Numbered from the stretch's first letter, positions 31,497-41,515 are shown. The stretch is DNA of 64,000 nucleotides from Dugong dugon (GCA_030035585.1 CM057476.1:1542501-1606500), one strand, 5' to 3'. The notes: generated by a model not told the origin, from the sequence alone. Program-made: numbers and translations.

Positions 31497-32454
31497 CCAA
31501 GCACATAGTTAGCACTCAATAAATGTTATCTATTACCATAATTATCTCCTCATTCAAAACAAACGTGGCCATGTCACGTTCTCTCCCTTGTTCTCAGTGA
31601 CGTGAATGTTCCCGTGCCCACGTTATACCCTGTGACAAGTGACCTACAAGGCTGGCCACGTGGAGAGGCGGCTTGGCTCCGTTCCGCTCTTTGTGAGATG
31701 CCAGCGGCTGTGTTTATCTGGGCTTCTGCTCCTTTAAAAGCCTGGTGACCCCGAGCTTAGTTAGTTCAGGTCACCGTCGGGCTTAATTCTGTACTCACCA
31801 ATCCTAATCTGTCAGCCGGGAGCAAAGGTGCACGTCTTTTCCTTTCGTTTCCAGGGAGTGCCTCCCAGGTTTTTGTCCATTTGTCTGCAGTGTGTTTATT
31901 TGTCCTTTCTTATGAGCAGAACTGGCTCCGGGGAGTGAGATGGGAGAGAGCAAGACGTCAGAGAGGCTCTGGTGCAGGGTGGCCAGATGCCTGGGGGCCC
32001 TTCGCCAGCTGAATCTGTGCTGAGGAGACAGGCTGAGCTGGGTTCTCTTTGTTTTGCTCACATCACGAAGCCTGTCTACCCTGCCCTGTCTGGCCTCTGA
32101 CATTTCCGCAGGCTGGCTGAGCCTGAGGGCTGCTACCCTGTCCTTCTGTCTGATCCAGCGTGCTTGGAGCATTAGGGGAGAAGAGGGAGAAGGAGCACCA
32201 GCTGGTTAAAGACAGAAATGCAGAGAACGCCTGACTGATTTTGTCACTGGTCTGGAGGGAGTTAGCTGCAGTTTTTTCTGGGGGAGCCAGTGGAGTTACT
32301 GTGCATGCCTGGTGGGTGGGGCTGGGGGCTCCAGGGATGGCTGTGTCCCTTCCCTGGCACCCAGCCACCCCCACAGGATGGTCCTGTGGCCACAGCTGTG
32401 GCAATGGCAGTGAGGGCAATGTACCTTCTTTTTCCTCAGGAGCAGACAGTACCT
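31497..32454. other. L2 tail, then unassigned sequence
   Basis: AGCACATAGTTAGCACTCAA and TAAATG at 31499-31525 is an L2 3' terminus. The rest, to 32454, is GC-rich and unassigned. A minus-strand frame at 32063-32590 (175 codons) has no recognisable domain and runs into the LTR, so it is not called. Confidence 0.45.
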
Positions 32455-33100
32455 TAGGAAGCACAGAATTAACCTCCTGGAGGCCCTGGGCTCTGGTCCG
32501 CATTTTGTAATTCACTGGTTGTGTGGCTTTGGGAAAGTCACTTAACCTCTGTCTTAGTCGTCTAGGGCTGCTGTAACAGAAATACCACAAGTGGACGGCT
32601 TTAACAAAGAGAAGTTTATCTCCTCACAGTGAAGTAGGCTAACAGTCCAAATTCAGGGCGTCAGCTCCAGGAGAAGGCTCTCTCTCTCTGTCAGCTTTCT
32701 CATCCTTGTTGTCCTGGACTAGGAGCTTCTTGGTGCAGGGACCCCATGTCCAAAGGATGCGCTCTGCTCCCGGTGCTCCTTTCTTGGTGGTATGAGGTAC
32801 CCCCTCCACTTGCTTCCCTTTCCTTTTATCTCTTGTAAGGTAAAAGGTGGTGCAGGCCACACCCCAGGGAAACTCCCTTTACATTGGATCAGGGATGTGA
32901 CCTGGGTAAGCGTGTTACAATCCCCCTAATCCTCTTTAACATAAAATTACAATTGCAAAATGGAGGACAACCACACGACACTGGGAATCATGGCCCAGCC
33001 AAATTGATACACACATTTTTGGGGGACATAATTCAATCCATGACAACCTCTCTGAGTTTTGTCTTCAGTTTCTAAGATGAGGATATTGATATCACATCAG
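32455..33100 (-). mobile_element. MIR element split by an LTR
   Basis: GTGGCTTTGGGAAAGTCACT and TAACCTCT (up to 32549), then CTGAGTTTTGTCTTCAGTTT after 33050, reconstruct a reversed MIR with the LTR in the middle. Confidence 0.75.
32550..33045 (-). mobile_element. Solo LTR, same family, copy 5, inside a MIR
   Basis: It starts TGTCTTAGTCGTCTAGGGC and ends TTCAATCCATGACA, with canonical TG...CA termini, 496 bp. The exact duplication ACCTC lies at 32545-32549 and 33046-33050. Confidence 0.9.
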
Positions 33101-33308
33101 CGTCCCTAGTGGTGCAAACGGTTTACATGTTCGGCTGCTAACCAAAAGGTTGGAGGTTTGAGTCCATCCAGAGGTGCCTCGGAAGAAAGGCCTGGCAATC
33201 TACCTCTGAGAAATCCACCATTGAAAACCCCGTGGAGCACGTTTTACTCTGACACACACGGGGTCGCTGTGAGTCAGAGTCAACTTGACGGCAACTAGTG
33301 TTTTTTTA
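33101..33308 (+). mobile_element. Class A' SINE
   Basis: GCGTCCCTAGTGGTGCAAAC head, GAGTCAACTTGACGGCAACT tail, short T run after. Confidence 0.9.
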
Positions 33309-33819
33309 ATGTCACGTCAGTGTTTCCCAAACTCTGGTTACGCTGGCATATTCTTTCCTTAATTTGTGGATTTTTGTGTGCCATTGATCTGTGGGAAAAT
33401 CAGTGACAGGCATTGGCTGAAATACTCTACTGCTGTTATCCCTTCCTGCTTGGATGCTGTTTCCCCCTTTTCTTCTATAATGTCAGGCTCATAATTTCTT
33501 TTTGCCTTAGTTGTCTACTGCCTATGCTGTTTACTTAATATTTACTTAATATCTCCCTTCCCTGCCCCCCACTCCCATGGATTCATTTTCTTTTTCAAAC
33601 CAATGTATGTAGGTTAAACATAATCAAATACAATTTTAAATCATTATCATAAATGAAAATTTTATATGATGAGCATAAATGAAGTAAGCCTTATAATGAA
33701 TACAGTCAGGATAGTGAAGCTATCCTGTAGTACACACTGTAATGGTGGATACAGGACATTATACGTGAGTCAAAGCCCATAGAACTGCAGAACACAAGAG
33801 TGAACCCTCTCGTAAACTA
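33309..33819. other. Unassigned AT-rich stretch
   Basis: It contains a small direct duplication TTTACTTAATA (about 33530-33551). No element is recognised. Confidence 0.45.
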
Positions 33820-34028
33820 CGTGTTGTTGTTAGGTGCCACTGAGTCGATTTTCCACTCATAGGGACCCCATGTGATGGAGTAGAACTGCCCCATAGGGTT
33901 TCCTAGGCTGTATTCTTCATGGGAGCAGACTGCCAGGTCTTTTTCCCATGGAGCCACTGGGTGCGTTCAATTCAAATTTTTCCATGAGCAGCCGAGTGCT
34001 TAACCTTTGTGCTACCAGGACTCCTTTT
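33820..34028 (-). mobile_element. Class A SINE, long variant
   Basis: Reversed tail GTTGTTAGGTGCCACTGAGT, reversed head GTGCTACCAGGACTCC. Confidence 0.88.
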
Positions 34029-34044
34029 AATATAAACTGTGGAC

Positions 34045-34100
34045 TCAGTGGTTAAGAGCTCGGCTACTAACCAAAAGGTTGGCAGTTGAAATCTACCATT
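34045..34100 (+). mobile_element. Class A SINE head fragment
   Basis: CTCAGTGGTTAAGAGCTCGG to TTGAAATCTACCAT. Only the tRNA-like part is left. Confidence 0.75.
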
Positions 34101-34984
34101 TCTCTGTCTATTTCCTAAGCTGTTCCGTTATGGGATTCTTCTTCTTTTTTCTCCCCCAGGAAACTCTGCTAAAAACAAAAACAGCCCAAATATCCACATA
34201 CTGACATTGTTGAATCTTTCTCCAATCATGAAAAGCAATCTGAATCAGAGGAGGCTGCTGGCAGTGTTTATGAAATGCTAATTGGGTTCCAGGTGGCCAC
34301 TCAGTGAGGTAGGGCTAAAGGCCTCACATCCAAGGCTCCCAGGAGCAGGCCCTCAGACCCCGCCCAGGAGGATGGGGCCCACCCTTCCCAGCCTTGCGGA
34401 CCAGGAGTGGGGTGGGGTGGCCTGGGGAGGGGTACTGGAGGGCCAAAGGAATGTCCACTCCATGCTTTTAAAAAGTAACCATCATTTAAAAATGCTTTCC
34501 CCGCCTGAATTCTAAAGCAAGGTACCGTTCACAAACCAGTTAGGTGGTAATTTTCTCATTAGGGATTCGAGGCTGCATCATAAGTGAAGGTGACCGGGAA
34601 GCAGACGAGCTGTGGGGGGTGGTGTGGGGGTCCATGACAGCTGCAGAAGGGGCCCTCAGGGGGCAGGCCTGCTGAGCATTATCCTTCTGGTAATTGGTGG
34701 CCCCCATGGGTCTAGGCTGGGCCCCTGAGGCAACAGCATTAATGATAGCAGGCTTCCGGGCAAATGGTGGAGCCTGAGGCCTGTGGCGGTGACCCAGTGA
34801 CCTGAAAGCATTACTGGAAAATCCTGTGATAATGAACTTCTCAGGGTATCTGAAGTACAGCAGCATTTTATTGCAGCGAGTAAATTGCTGGAAATCGCAA
34901 GCTCATTGTCCAGGTCCTGAAAAAAGGGGACGGAGAGGCAGGTGATTAGGACGTTCCTGATCTGTGTCCTGCCAGCTACAGTCC
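34101..34984. other. Repeat-free stretch, possible conserved non-coding sequence
   Basis: No repeat is recognised. The segment 34740-34920 has balanced composition (AGCATTTTATTGCAGCGAGT, GGAAATCGCAAGCTCATTG). Frames on the minus strand (34540-34866) lack splice context. It may be regulatory, but that is only a guess from being spared by insertions. Confidence 0.4.
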
Positions 34985-35128
34985 TAACCCCTCTGTTTCA
35001 CTGAATTGTCCCAGAGCCCCGGTTGATGGATGAGAGCACCGAGGCACCAGGAGATTCAGTGGTGTGTGCACGGTCACGGGCAGAGCCAAGACTCTAATCT
35101 AGATGATCTGATGCTACAGCCTTAACTG
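34985..35128 (+). mobile_element. MIR element, diverged
   Basis: GATGGATGAGAGCACCGAGG, CACGGTCACGGGCAGAGCC and AATCTAGATGATCTGATGC fit the MIR core. Confidence 0.6.
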
Positions 35129-35131
35129 CTA

Positions 35132-35302
35132 TGGGGAGCCCTGGTGGCACAGTGGTTAAGAGCTCGGCTGCTAACCAAAAGTTTGGCAGTTCAAATCCAC
35201 TGTTCGCTCCTTGGAAACCTTATGGGGCAGTTCTGCTCTGTCCTCTAGGGTCCCTGTGAGTCCGAATCGACTCAACGGCAATAGGTTTGGTTTTTGGTTT
35301 AA
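35132..35302 (+). mobile_element. Class A SINE, short variant
   Basis: GGGGAGCCCTGGTGGCACAG head, TCGACTCAACGGCAATAGG tail and a TTTGGTTTTTGGTTT end. Well preserved. Confidence 0.93.
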
Positions 35303-35879
35303 CCACTACGAAGTGCTGCTTCTTTGGAAGAAGTTAGTCACTGAAAAGAAACTATTTGAATTCGAGTACAGAAGGGAAGTCACTCATTCATCCTCTCTCT
35401 CTCTCACATCATTCCTACCTGTTCTCTTTTCAAACGCTTCGACCTTTTATCCACGTCATTTTGGAGTTGGTAAAGGTGTTGGCAGTTTTTGAACTTATCC
35501 AAAACCCTCGCAAAGCGTTCAGCTGTAGGTCAGATGTTTCTCCCCCTTATAATGCAAAAAGCCAGTAGTCGCCTTTTTTGTTAGGATGAGCCGTTGTTCC
35601 GTCACCTGGGGCAGTGGGAAATTCTGGTACTGGGTTGTTGGTTGAGGTCAGCTGGAACCTGAAGCAGTGCTGTTGTGGGGACCTTTTCTACACCCCATCA
35701 TAGAAGCCTCTGCCTGCAAGACTTGTTCCTGGATCTCCTGGCCCTTTAACTGCACATGTGCACAGCTGGCCGGGGTGCAGGGCGTGTGCTTGGCAAAGAT
35801 CACCCCTGGGGCGGGAAAGAACATACAGTGGTAAGGAGGTGGGCCACAGCAACTCTGTCCCCAGCTTATTTTGATTTAG
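35303..35879. other. Unassigned stretch
   Basis: No repeat or gene recognised. Confidence 0.45.
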
Positions 35880-36045
35880 GGCAGGGCTTTGAACCCATTT
35901 GAAATCCTGCTGAGAAAGTGCATTTCTAGCAAGTTTCCTGCTGAGAATTTGCATTTCTAACAAGTTCTCAGGAAGGAATACTTAAGAATCCCCCGGGGAC
36001 CTTATTAAAATGTGGACTCTGATTCAGTATATCTGGGGTGGAAAT
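35880..36045. mobile_element. MER5-like relics
   Basis: GCATTTCTAGCAAGTTTCCT and GCATTTCTAACAAGTTCTCA, then AAAATGTGGACTCTGATTCA. The duplicated right-end phrase resembles the swapped arrangement at 29925-30120. Confidence 0.6.
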
Positions 36046-36097
36046 GGAATGAAGCTGTTGGAAGCCCAGATTTAAAAAGATCATGTAGTCATTTGTA

Positions 36098-36405
36098 GAG
36101 GAGCCCCAGTGGCGTGACGAGTAAGCACTTGGCTGCTAACCAAAAGATTGGCAGTTTGACCCCACCCAGAGGCTCTGTAGAAAAGACCTGGTGACCTGCT
36201 CCCATAAAGATTGTTGTTGTTGTTAGGTGATGTCAAGTAATTTCCAACTCATAGAGACCCTATGTACAACAGAACGAAATACTGCCCAGTCTTGCGCCAT
36301 CCTCCCAATCGTTGCTATGCTATGTAAAGATTACAGCCTTGGAAAAACTCTGTCAGTTGCGGTGACTGTGATCGGAATCAGCGTGACGGCGCCCAACAAC
36401 AACAA
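36098..36405 (+). mobile_element. Class A/A' SINE, interrupted
   Basis: Head AGGAGCCCCAGTGGCGTGAC. The body breaks at TAAAGATT (36205-36212) and resumes at 36325. The tail is GGAATCAGCGTGACGGCG with an (AAC)n end. Confidence 0.85.
36213..36324 (-). mobile_element. RTE-tail SINE nested at a TAAAGATT site
   Basis: GTTGTTGTTGTTAGGTGATG to CCAATCGTTGCTATGC. The exact duplication TAAAGATT lies at 36205-36212 and 36325-36332. Confidence 0.88.
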
Positions 36406-36602
36406 GTCAATTGTAACCTGTTTTGCCCAGCAAGCTCAAGGACCCATTAAAGACTTACTCATCTTTGCCCAAAGATTGTGAAGAAAAAAAAATGAATTCC
36501 GTTGCTGCCTGTGCTAAGTAGGAATGATTAGGGTCCCCTTGCATTCAGAGGGATATAGAAGTAGAATCAAGAGTCACATCTGTTCTCCTCTCCCCCAAAA
36601 AT

Positions 36603-36748
36603 CAAACCAGATCCATTGTTGTTGAGTCAGTTCCAACTCATGGTAACCCTATTAGGACAGAGTAGAACTGCCCCATAGGGTTTCCAAGGAGTGCCTGGTG
36701 GATTCGAACTGCCAACCTTTTGGTTAGCAGCTGAGCGCTTAACCGCAA
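36603..36748 (-). mobile_element. Class A SINE
   Basis: A reversed copy from CAGATCCATTGTTGTTGAGT to GAGCGCTTAACCGCAAC. The head end is lost. Confidence 0.88.
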
Positions 36749-36882
36749 CCTTCAAATGGCAACAGATGCTCACGGAGCTGAGCTCAAAGGCCTAGGAGGT
36801 TGCTCAGAGCCCTGTGGGTTCTTGCACGACCTAGCAGTGAAGTTGTCTCTTCATGGTTCTGTTTGACTACTCCTTGTTCCCA

Positions 36883-38020
36883 AGCATGTTACAGTTCTTA
36901 GCGGTTATTATTCTTTGTTCTTTCGCGCCCTGACCAGCATGTTAAGTTATTAGCAGTTATTATTCTTTGTTCTTTGCTGCCCCGACCAGCACGTTAAGTT
37001 CTTAGCGGTTATTATTCTTTGTTCTTTGCTGCCCCGACCAACATGTTAAGTTCTTAGCGGTTATTATTCTTTGTTCTTTGGCGTCCCGACCAGCATGTTA
37101 AGTTCTTAGCGGTTATTATTCTTTGTTCTTTGGCGCCCCGACCAGCATGTTAAGTTCTTAGCGGTTATTATTCTTTGTTCTTTGGTGCCCTGATCATCAT
37201 GTTAAGTTATTAGCGGTTATTATTCTTTGTTCTTTGCTACCCCGACCAGCATGTTAAGTTCTTAGCGGTTATTATTCTTTGTTCTTTGGCGCCCCGACCA
37301 GCATGTTAAGTTCTTAGCGGTTATTATTCTTTGTTCTTTGCTGCCCCGACCAGCATGTTAAGTTCTTAGCGGTTATTATTCTTTGTTCTTTGCTGCCCCG
37401 ACCAGCATGTTAAGTTCTTAGCGGTTATTATTCTTTGTTCTTTGGCACCCTGATCATCACGTTGTTATTAGCGGTTATTATTCTTTGTTCTTTGCTACCC
37501 CGACCAGCATGTTAAGTTCTTAGCGGTTATTATTCTTTGTTCTTTGGCGCCCCGACCAGCATGTTAAGTTCTTAGCAGTTATTATTCTTTGTTCTTTGCT
37601 GCCCCGACCAGCATGTTAAGTTCTTAGCGGTTATTATTCTTTGTTCTTTGGCACCCTGATCATCACGTTGTTATTAGCGGTTATTATTCTTTGTTCTTTG
37701 GTGCCCCGACCAGAATGTTAAGTTCTTAGCGGTTATTATTCTTTGTTCTTTGGCACCCTGATCATCATGTTAAGTTATTAGCGGTTATTATTCTTTGTTC
37801 TTTGGCGCCCTGATCATCATGTTAAGTTCTTAGCGGTTATTATTCTTTGTTCTTTGCTACCCCGACCAGCATGTTAAGTTCTTAGCGGTTATTATTCTTT
37901 GTTCTTTGGTGCCCCGACCAGCATGTTAAGTTCTTAGCGGTTATTATTCTTTGTTCTTTGGCGCCCTGACCATCATGTTAAGTTCTTAGCGGTTATTATT
38001 CTTTGTCCTTTGGTGCCCTG
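36883..38020 (+). repeat. Minisatellite, 52-bp unit, 22 copies
   Basis: The anchor TTATTATTCTTTG occurs 22 times, from 36905 to 37993. The total of 1088 bases equals 19 intervals of 52 bases and two of 50 (at 37425-37475 and 37631-37681). Every unit has ...TTCTTAGCGGTTATTATTC..., then TTTGTTCTTTG and a variable GCCCCGACCAGCATG segment. Copies are over 90% alike by eye. There is no open frame. The array lies between a class A and a class B SINE. The first (GTTACAG for GTTAAG) and last (CTTTGTCCTTTGG) units are the most diverged. Confidence 0.98.
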
Positions 38021-38043
38021 GTTTCTTCAGGGTCTGTAAACTT

Positions 38044-38390
38044 GAATGTTGTTGTTAACTGCTATCAAGTCGGCCCCCACCTCACAGCCACTCCACGCAC
38101 AACAGGAAGAAGGGTTGCCTGGTCCTGCGTCATCCCCATGATCTCTTGGGGATCAGACCACTGTGATCCATAAGGCTTTTGTTGGCTGATTTTTGGAAGT
38201 CAATCACCAGGCCTTTCTTCCTAGCCTTAGTCTGGAAGCTCCACTGAAACCTGTTCAGCATCACAGCAACACACAGGCCTCCACTGATGGATGCATGGTG
38301 GCTGTGCATGAAATCCATTGGCAGGGAATGGAAGCCCAGTCTCCCGCACGGAAGGTGAGGATTTGACCAATGAACCACCGCTGCTCCCGT
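38044..38390 (-). mobile_element. Class B SINE, full length
   Basis: Reversed from TGTTGTTGTTAACTGCTATC to the tRNA-like head CAATGAACCACCGCTGCTCC. It abuts the minisatellite. Confidence 0.9.
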
Positions 38391-38649
38391 ACTCAGTATG
38401 CACTGGTTGAGTACACAAATGAGCCCAGCGTTTTCAATAAGAATTTAATTATCTACTGGGTGGAGGAGCTTGTGTGAGAAAGAAGTGCTCTCTGCCCTTG
38501 GGGAGCAAAAACCGCTTGGAGAGCTCAGCACACACCACCAGGCAGCAGTGAGGATGCGCTAGAGAAGGCACTGGCCCACTCGGACTAGCTCAGTAAGTGC
38601 CAGCTTGCATGTAAGCTGTTCACATGAACGACTCATGTTACTGCTTCCT

Positions 38650-38852
38650 ACAAGTTACGGTTGAGTCCCCCTACCGACTCGTGGCACCCCATGCGTGTCA
38701 GACCAGAACTGTGCTCCACAGTGTTTTCAATGGCCGTTTTTTCAGAAGTAGATCACCAGGCCTTCCTTCAGAGGCCTCTGGGTGAACTCAAACCTCCAAC
38801 CTTTTGGTTGCAGCTGAGTGCGTTAACCATTTGCACCACCCAGGGACTCTGG
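38650..38852 (-). mobile_element. Class A' SINE
   Basis: Reversed copy ending TTGCACCACCCAGGGACTC. Confidence 0.88.
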
Positions 38853-39435
38853 AATCACTCACACAGGAAGCAAAATATGGACAGGGCTCACGGGGGCTGT
38901 CACTGGAATGTCAGAATTCAGGCCTCTTTCTCCAGCTCTTAGGGGGAAATCGGCTCTCTGGTTTCTGTTTTTCTACAGTCATGTCCAAGGTAGCCCCCAG
39001 CCCTGCCACTGCACCGTGACCCCTTAGCCCGAGTGCCCGCTGTGCATTTACAGCAGCTTCTATGTGTAGTTAAAGCACATGACAGAGAGATCTGACTGAT
39101 TCATTCCTAGTTCGATTAGCTGTGCCAGGTTTTAAATGGTTTGTTATAAATGTGGCACGTTTAACAAGGTGGTAGGATGAGTATCATTTGTCAATTCTGT
39201 GAGAGTAGCTCTGAGACCAGGTATTACTTATTTGCAAATAAAGTAAAGTGTTCATATCAATCCCGTGGGGGTGGGAGGCTGAGGCCGTGTGGTCCTCCTG
39301 CCTTGCCTTCTTGTAGACCCCGCTGGACATTGTCATAGTGGGCAAAACGGTGAGTGCTAGAGGCAGAGAAGGGGTGAAGAGGAGGGGAGACCTGGGGTCT
39401 GGCAGAGATGAGGAAATGCAGAGATGAGGGTATAG
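38853..39435. other. Unassigned stretch with a possible 33-nt microexon
   Basis: On the + strand, a pyrimidine-rich acceptor (CCTTGCCTTCTTGTAG, ending 39316) is followed by 33 open bases and a donor ACG|GTGAGT (39350). The 11 codons read TPLDIVIVGKT. It is unsupported by any matched protein, and such pairs occur by chance. Confidence 0.3.
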
Positions 39436-39640
39436 GGCATGGGCAGTGCAAACGGCTAATGCACTCGGCTGCTAACCAAAAGGCTGGAAGCTTCAGGCCA
39501 TGGAGAGGTGGCTTGGAAGAAAGGCCTGGCAATCTGTTTCCAAAAATTCACCACTTAAAAATCCCATGGAGCACTGTTCTACTCTGACACACATGAGGGC
39601 ATCATGAGTTGGGGTCAACTTGACGGCAACTGGTTATAGG
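39436..39640 (+). mobile_element. Class A' SINE, diverged head
   Basis: GGCATGGGCAGTGCAAACGG head, GTCAACTTGACGGCAACTGG tail. Confidence 0.85.
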
Positions 39641-39885
39641 ACATGGGTTAGACCATGTAGCACCTGGATTATGAAAAGGAAACTTTGGACAGTTAATTGG
39701 AGACTACATGCTGCTCCCTATTTCTGTGCTGATAAAAAGGTAACTTTTGTGTTCATGGCGTTGCACATTTGCACTCACAGTGGGAGTGCTCTGACTAGGA
39801 GCCGATTTCCTGTGAGGCCTCATCTACTCGCCCTGTGACACAGCTTCCCCACTCAGCACTGGCCACACATGCTTCCATTTGCTCT

Positions 39886-40085
39886 AAGTCATTCATTCGT
39901 TCACTCCATTCATTCATTCCATGTTATTCATCCATCCATTTGTTCCATGTAATTCATTCATTCATTCCATGTCATTCATTCATTCCATGCTATTCATTCA
40001 TTTGTTCCATGCCATCAATTCATTCATTCATTTGTTCCATGTCATTTATTCATTCTTTTTTTCCCATTCATTCATTCATACAGTG
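39886..40085 (+). repeat. Imperfect (CATT)n with CCATGT interruptions
   Basis: About 200 bp of ATTCATTCATT with a secondary 'TTCCATGTCATTCATTC' rhythm. It gives spurious Ser/Phe/Ile/His frames. Confidence 0.92.
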
Positions 40086-40671
40086 TTTGTTGAGCAGGCC
40101 CTACATGCCAGGCACTGTGCTAACAACATGGGATAAGACGTGAACAAGTTCACTGTGGTTCCTTCCTTTTCTTGGTGTGTTGTCTCTCTGGCAGTCATGA
40201 GGAACCATCCCACCCTACAATATTTGCAGTCACCAGTGTCTCAGTTGGTTATTCTGTATGGTGCACGCAATGACAATTGCAATGAGTGTTACAACAGTGG
40301 GGGCTAGCCTGGGTGGGGAATCGTGGATGTCACCAGGAGGAAAGGCCATCTGCAGAGGTATGAGGGATGAGTAGGAATTAACCTCGGGGGGATGGGGAAG
40401 AGGACACCAGGCAGAGCACAGTGTGCAGGGGGCCTTGAGGAGGTGTTAGAGAAGGCCAGTAGGTCTGGAAGGCAGAGTGTGAGGGACAGAGGGAATCACA
40501 TGATGGGTCTGGAGATGAGGCAGGGCTGTGTCACAAGCAGTAGTGAGGGATTTTGACTTTATCCTAAGAGTAATGGGCAGTCTCTGAAGTCCTTTAAGGA
40601 GGAGAATGCAATGATCAGATATCCATTTTCAAAAAATCATTCTGCCTCCTAGGTAGAGAATAAATTAAAGG
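40086..40671 (+). mobile_element. Old mammalian dispersed repeat(s), family not assigned
   Basis: CCTACATGCCAGGCACTGTG is a MIR/L2-type phrase. 'GATTTTGACTTTATCCTAAG' and CCATTTTCAAAAAATCATTC belong to a widespread old repeat that I cannot name. Confidence 0.45.
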
Positions 40672-41126
40672 GTTAGCTAGCTGTAGTCACATCAACTCTG
40701 GCTCCTGACGACCCTGTGTCCGACAGAACAAAATACTGCCCAGCCCTGTGTCACCCTCACAATCACCAGCAGGTTCCAGTCCATTGCTGTGGTTATTGTG
40801 CCAATCCATCTCACTGAGGTCTCCCTCGCACTTGCTGGCCCTCTACTTTACCAAACACGATGTCCTCCTCTGGCAATTGATCCCTCCTGGTGACATGTCC
40901 AAAGCAAGTGAGCCAGACAATGTTCTGTTGTAAGCCATAGGCTTTTCATTGGATGATTTTCAGAAGTAGATCACCAGACCTTTCTTCCTGGTGTGTCTTA
41001 GTCTGGAAGCTCTGCTGAAACCTGTCCACCATGGGTGACCCTGCTGGTATTTGAAATATTAGTGGCATACCATCCAGCATTATAGCAACACACAAGCCCC
41101 TATAGCATGACAAATTGACAGATTGT
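40672..41126 (-). mobile_element. Class C SINE, long mosaic
   Basis: The left 230 bases match the RTE 3' region (ACAGAACAAAATACTGCCCA, ACTTTACCAAACACGATGTC). At about 40915 it switches to the class B-like body (CATTGGATGATTTTCAGAAG) and the CCACCATGGGTGACCCTGC arm. Confidence 0.8.
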
Positions 41127-41137
41127 GGGGTTGCATA

Positions 41138-41337
41138 TGGTTGTTAGTTGCCATCAAGTCGATCCTGATTTATGGTGACTCCATGTGTGCAAAGTAGAAC
41201 TGCACTCCATAGGGTTTTCAAGCCTGTGACCATTTGGAAGCAGATCACCAGGCCTTACTTCCCAGGTGCCTCCGGGTGGGCTTGAACCGCTGAGCTTTTG
41301 GTTAGTAGTTGAGTGTTTAATGATCTGTGCCACCTAG
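41138..41337 (-). mobile_element. Class A' SINE
   Basis: GTTGTTAGTTGCCATCAAGT to GATCTGTGCCACCTA. Confidence 0.88.
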
Positions 41338-41341
41338 TCTG

Positions 41342-41515
41342 CATGTTGTTGCTGTGTGAGTCGATTTCAACTCATAGTGACCCCGCAGGACAGAGTAGAA
41401 CTGCCCCGTAGGGTTTCCAAGGCTGTAATCTTCATGGGAGCAGATCACCAGATCTTTCTCCTAAGAGGCCGCTGGTGGTTTCGAACCGCTGACCTTTTGG
41501 TTAGCAGCCGAGCAG
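41342..41515 (-). mobile_element. Class A SINE, long variant
   Basis: ATGTTGTTGCTGTGTGAGTC to GGTTAGCAGCCGAGCAG. The head end is lost. Third in a run of same-strand SINEs (40672-41515). Confidence 0.88.

Noticed and set aside
36883-38020. CRISPR-like array of direct repeats
   Set aside because: The 52-bp units are contiguous, with variation inside the unit and no unique spacers. It is a eukaryotic minisatellite among mammalian SINEs.
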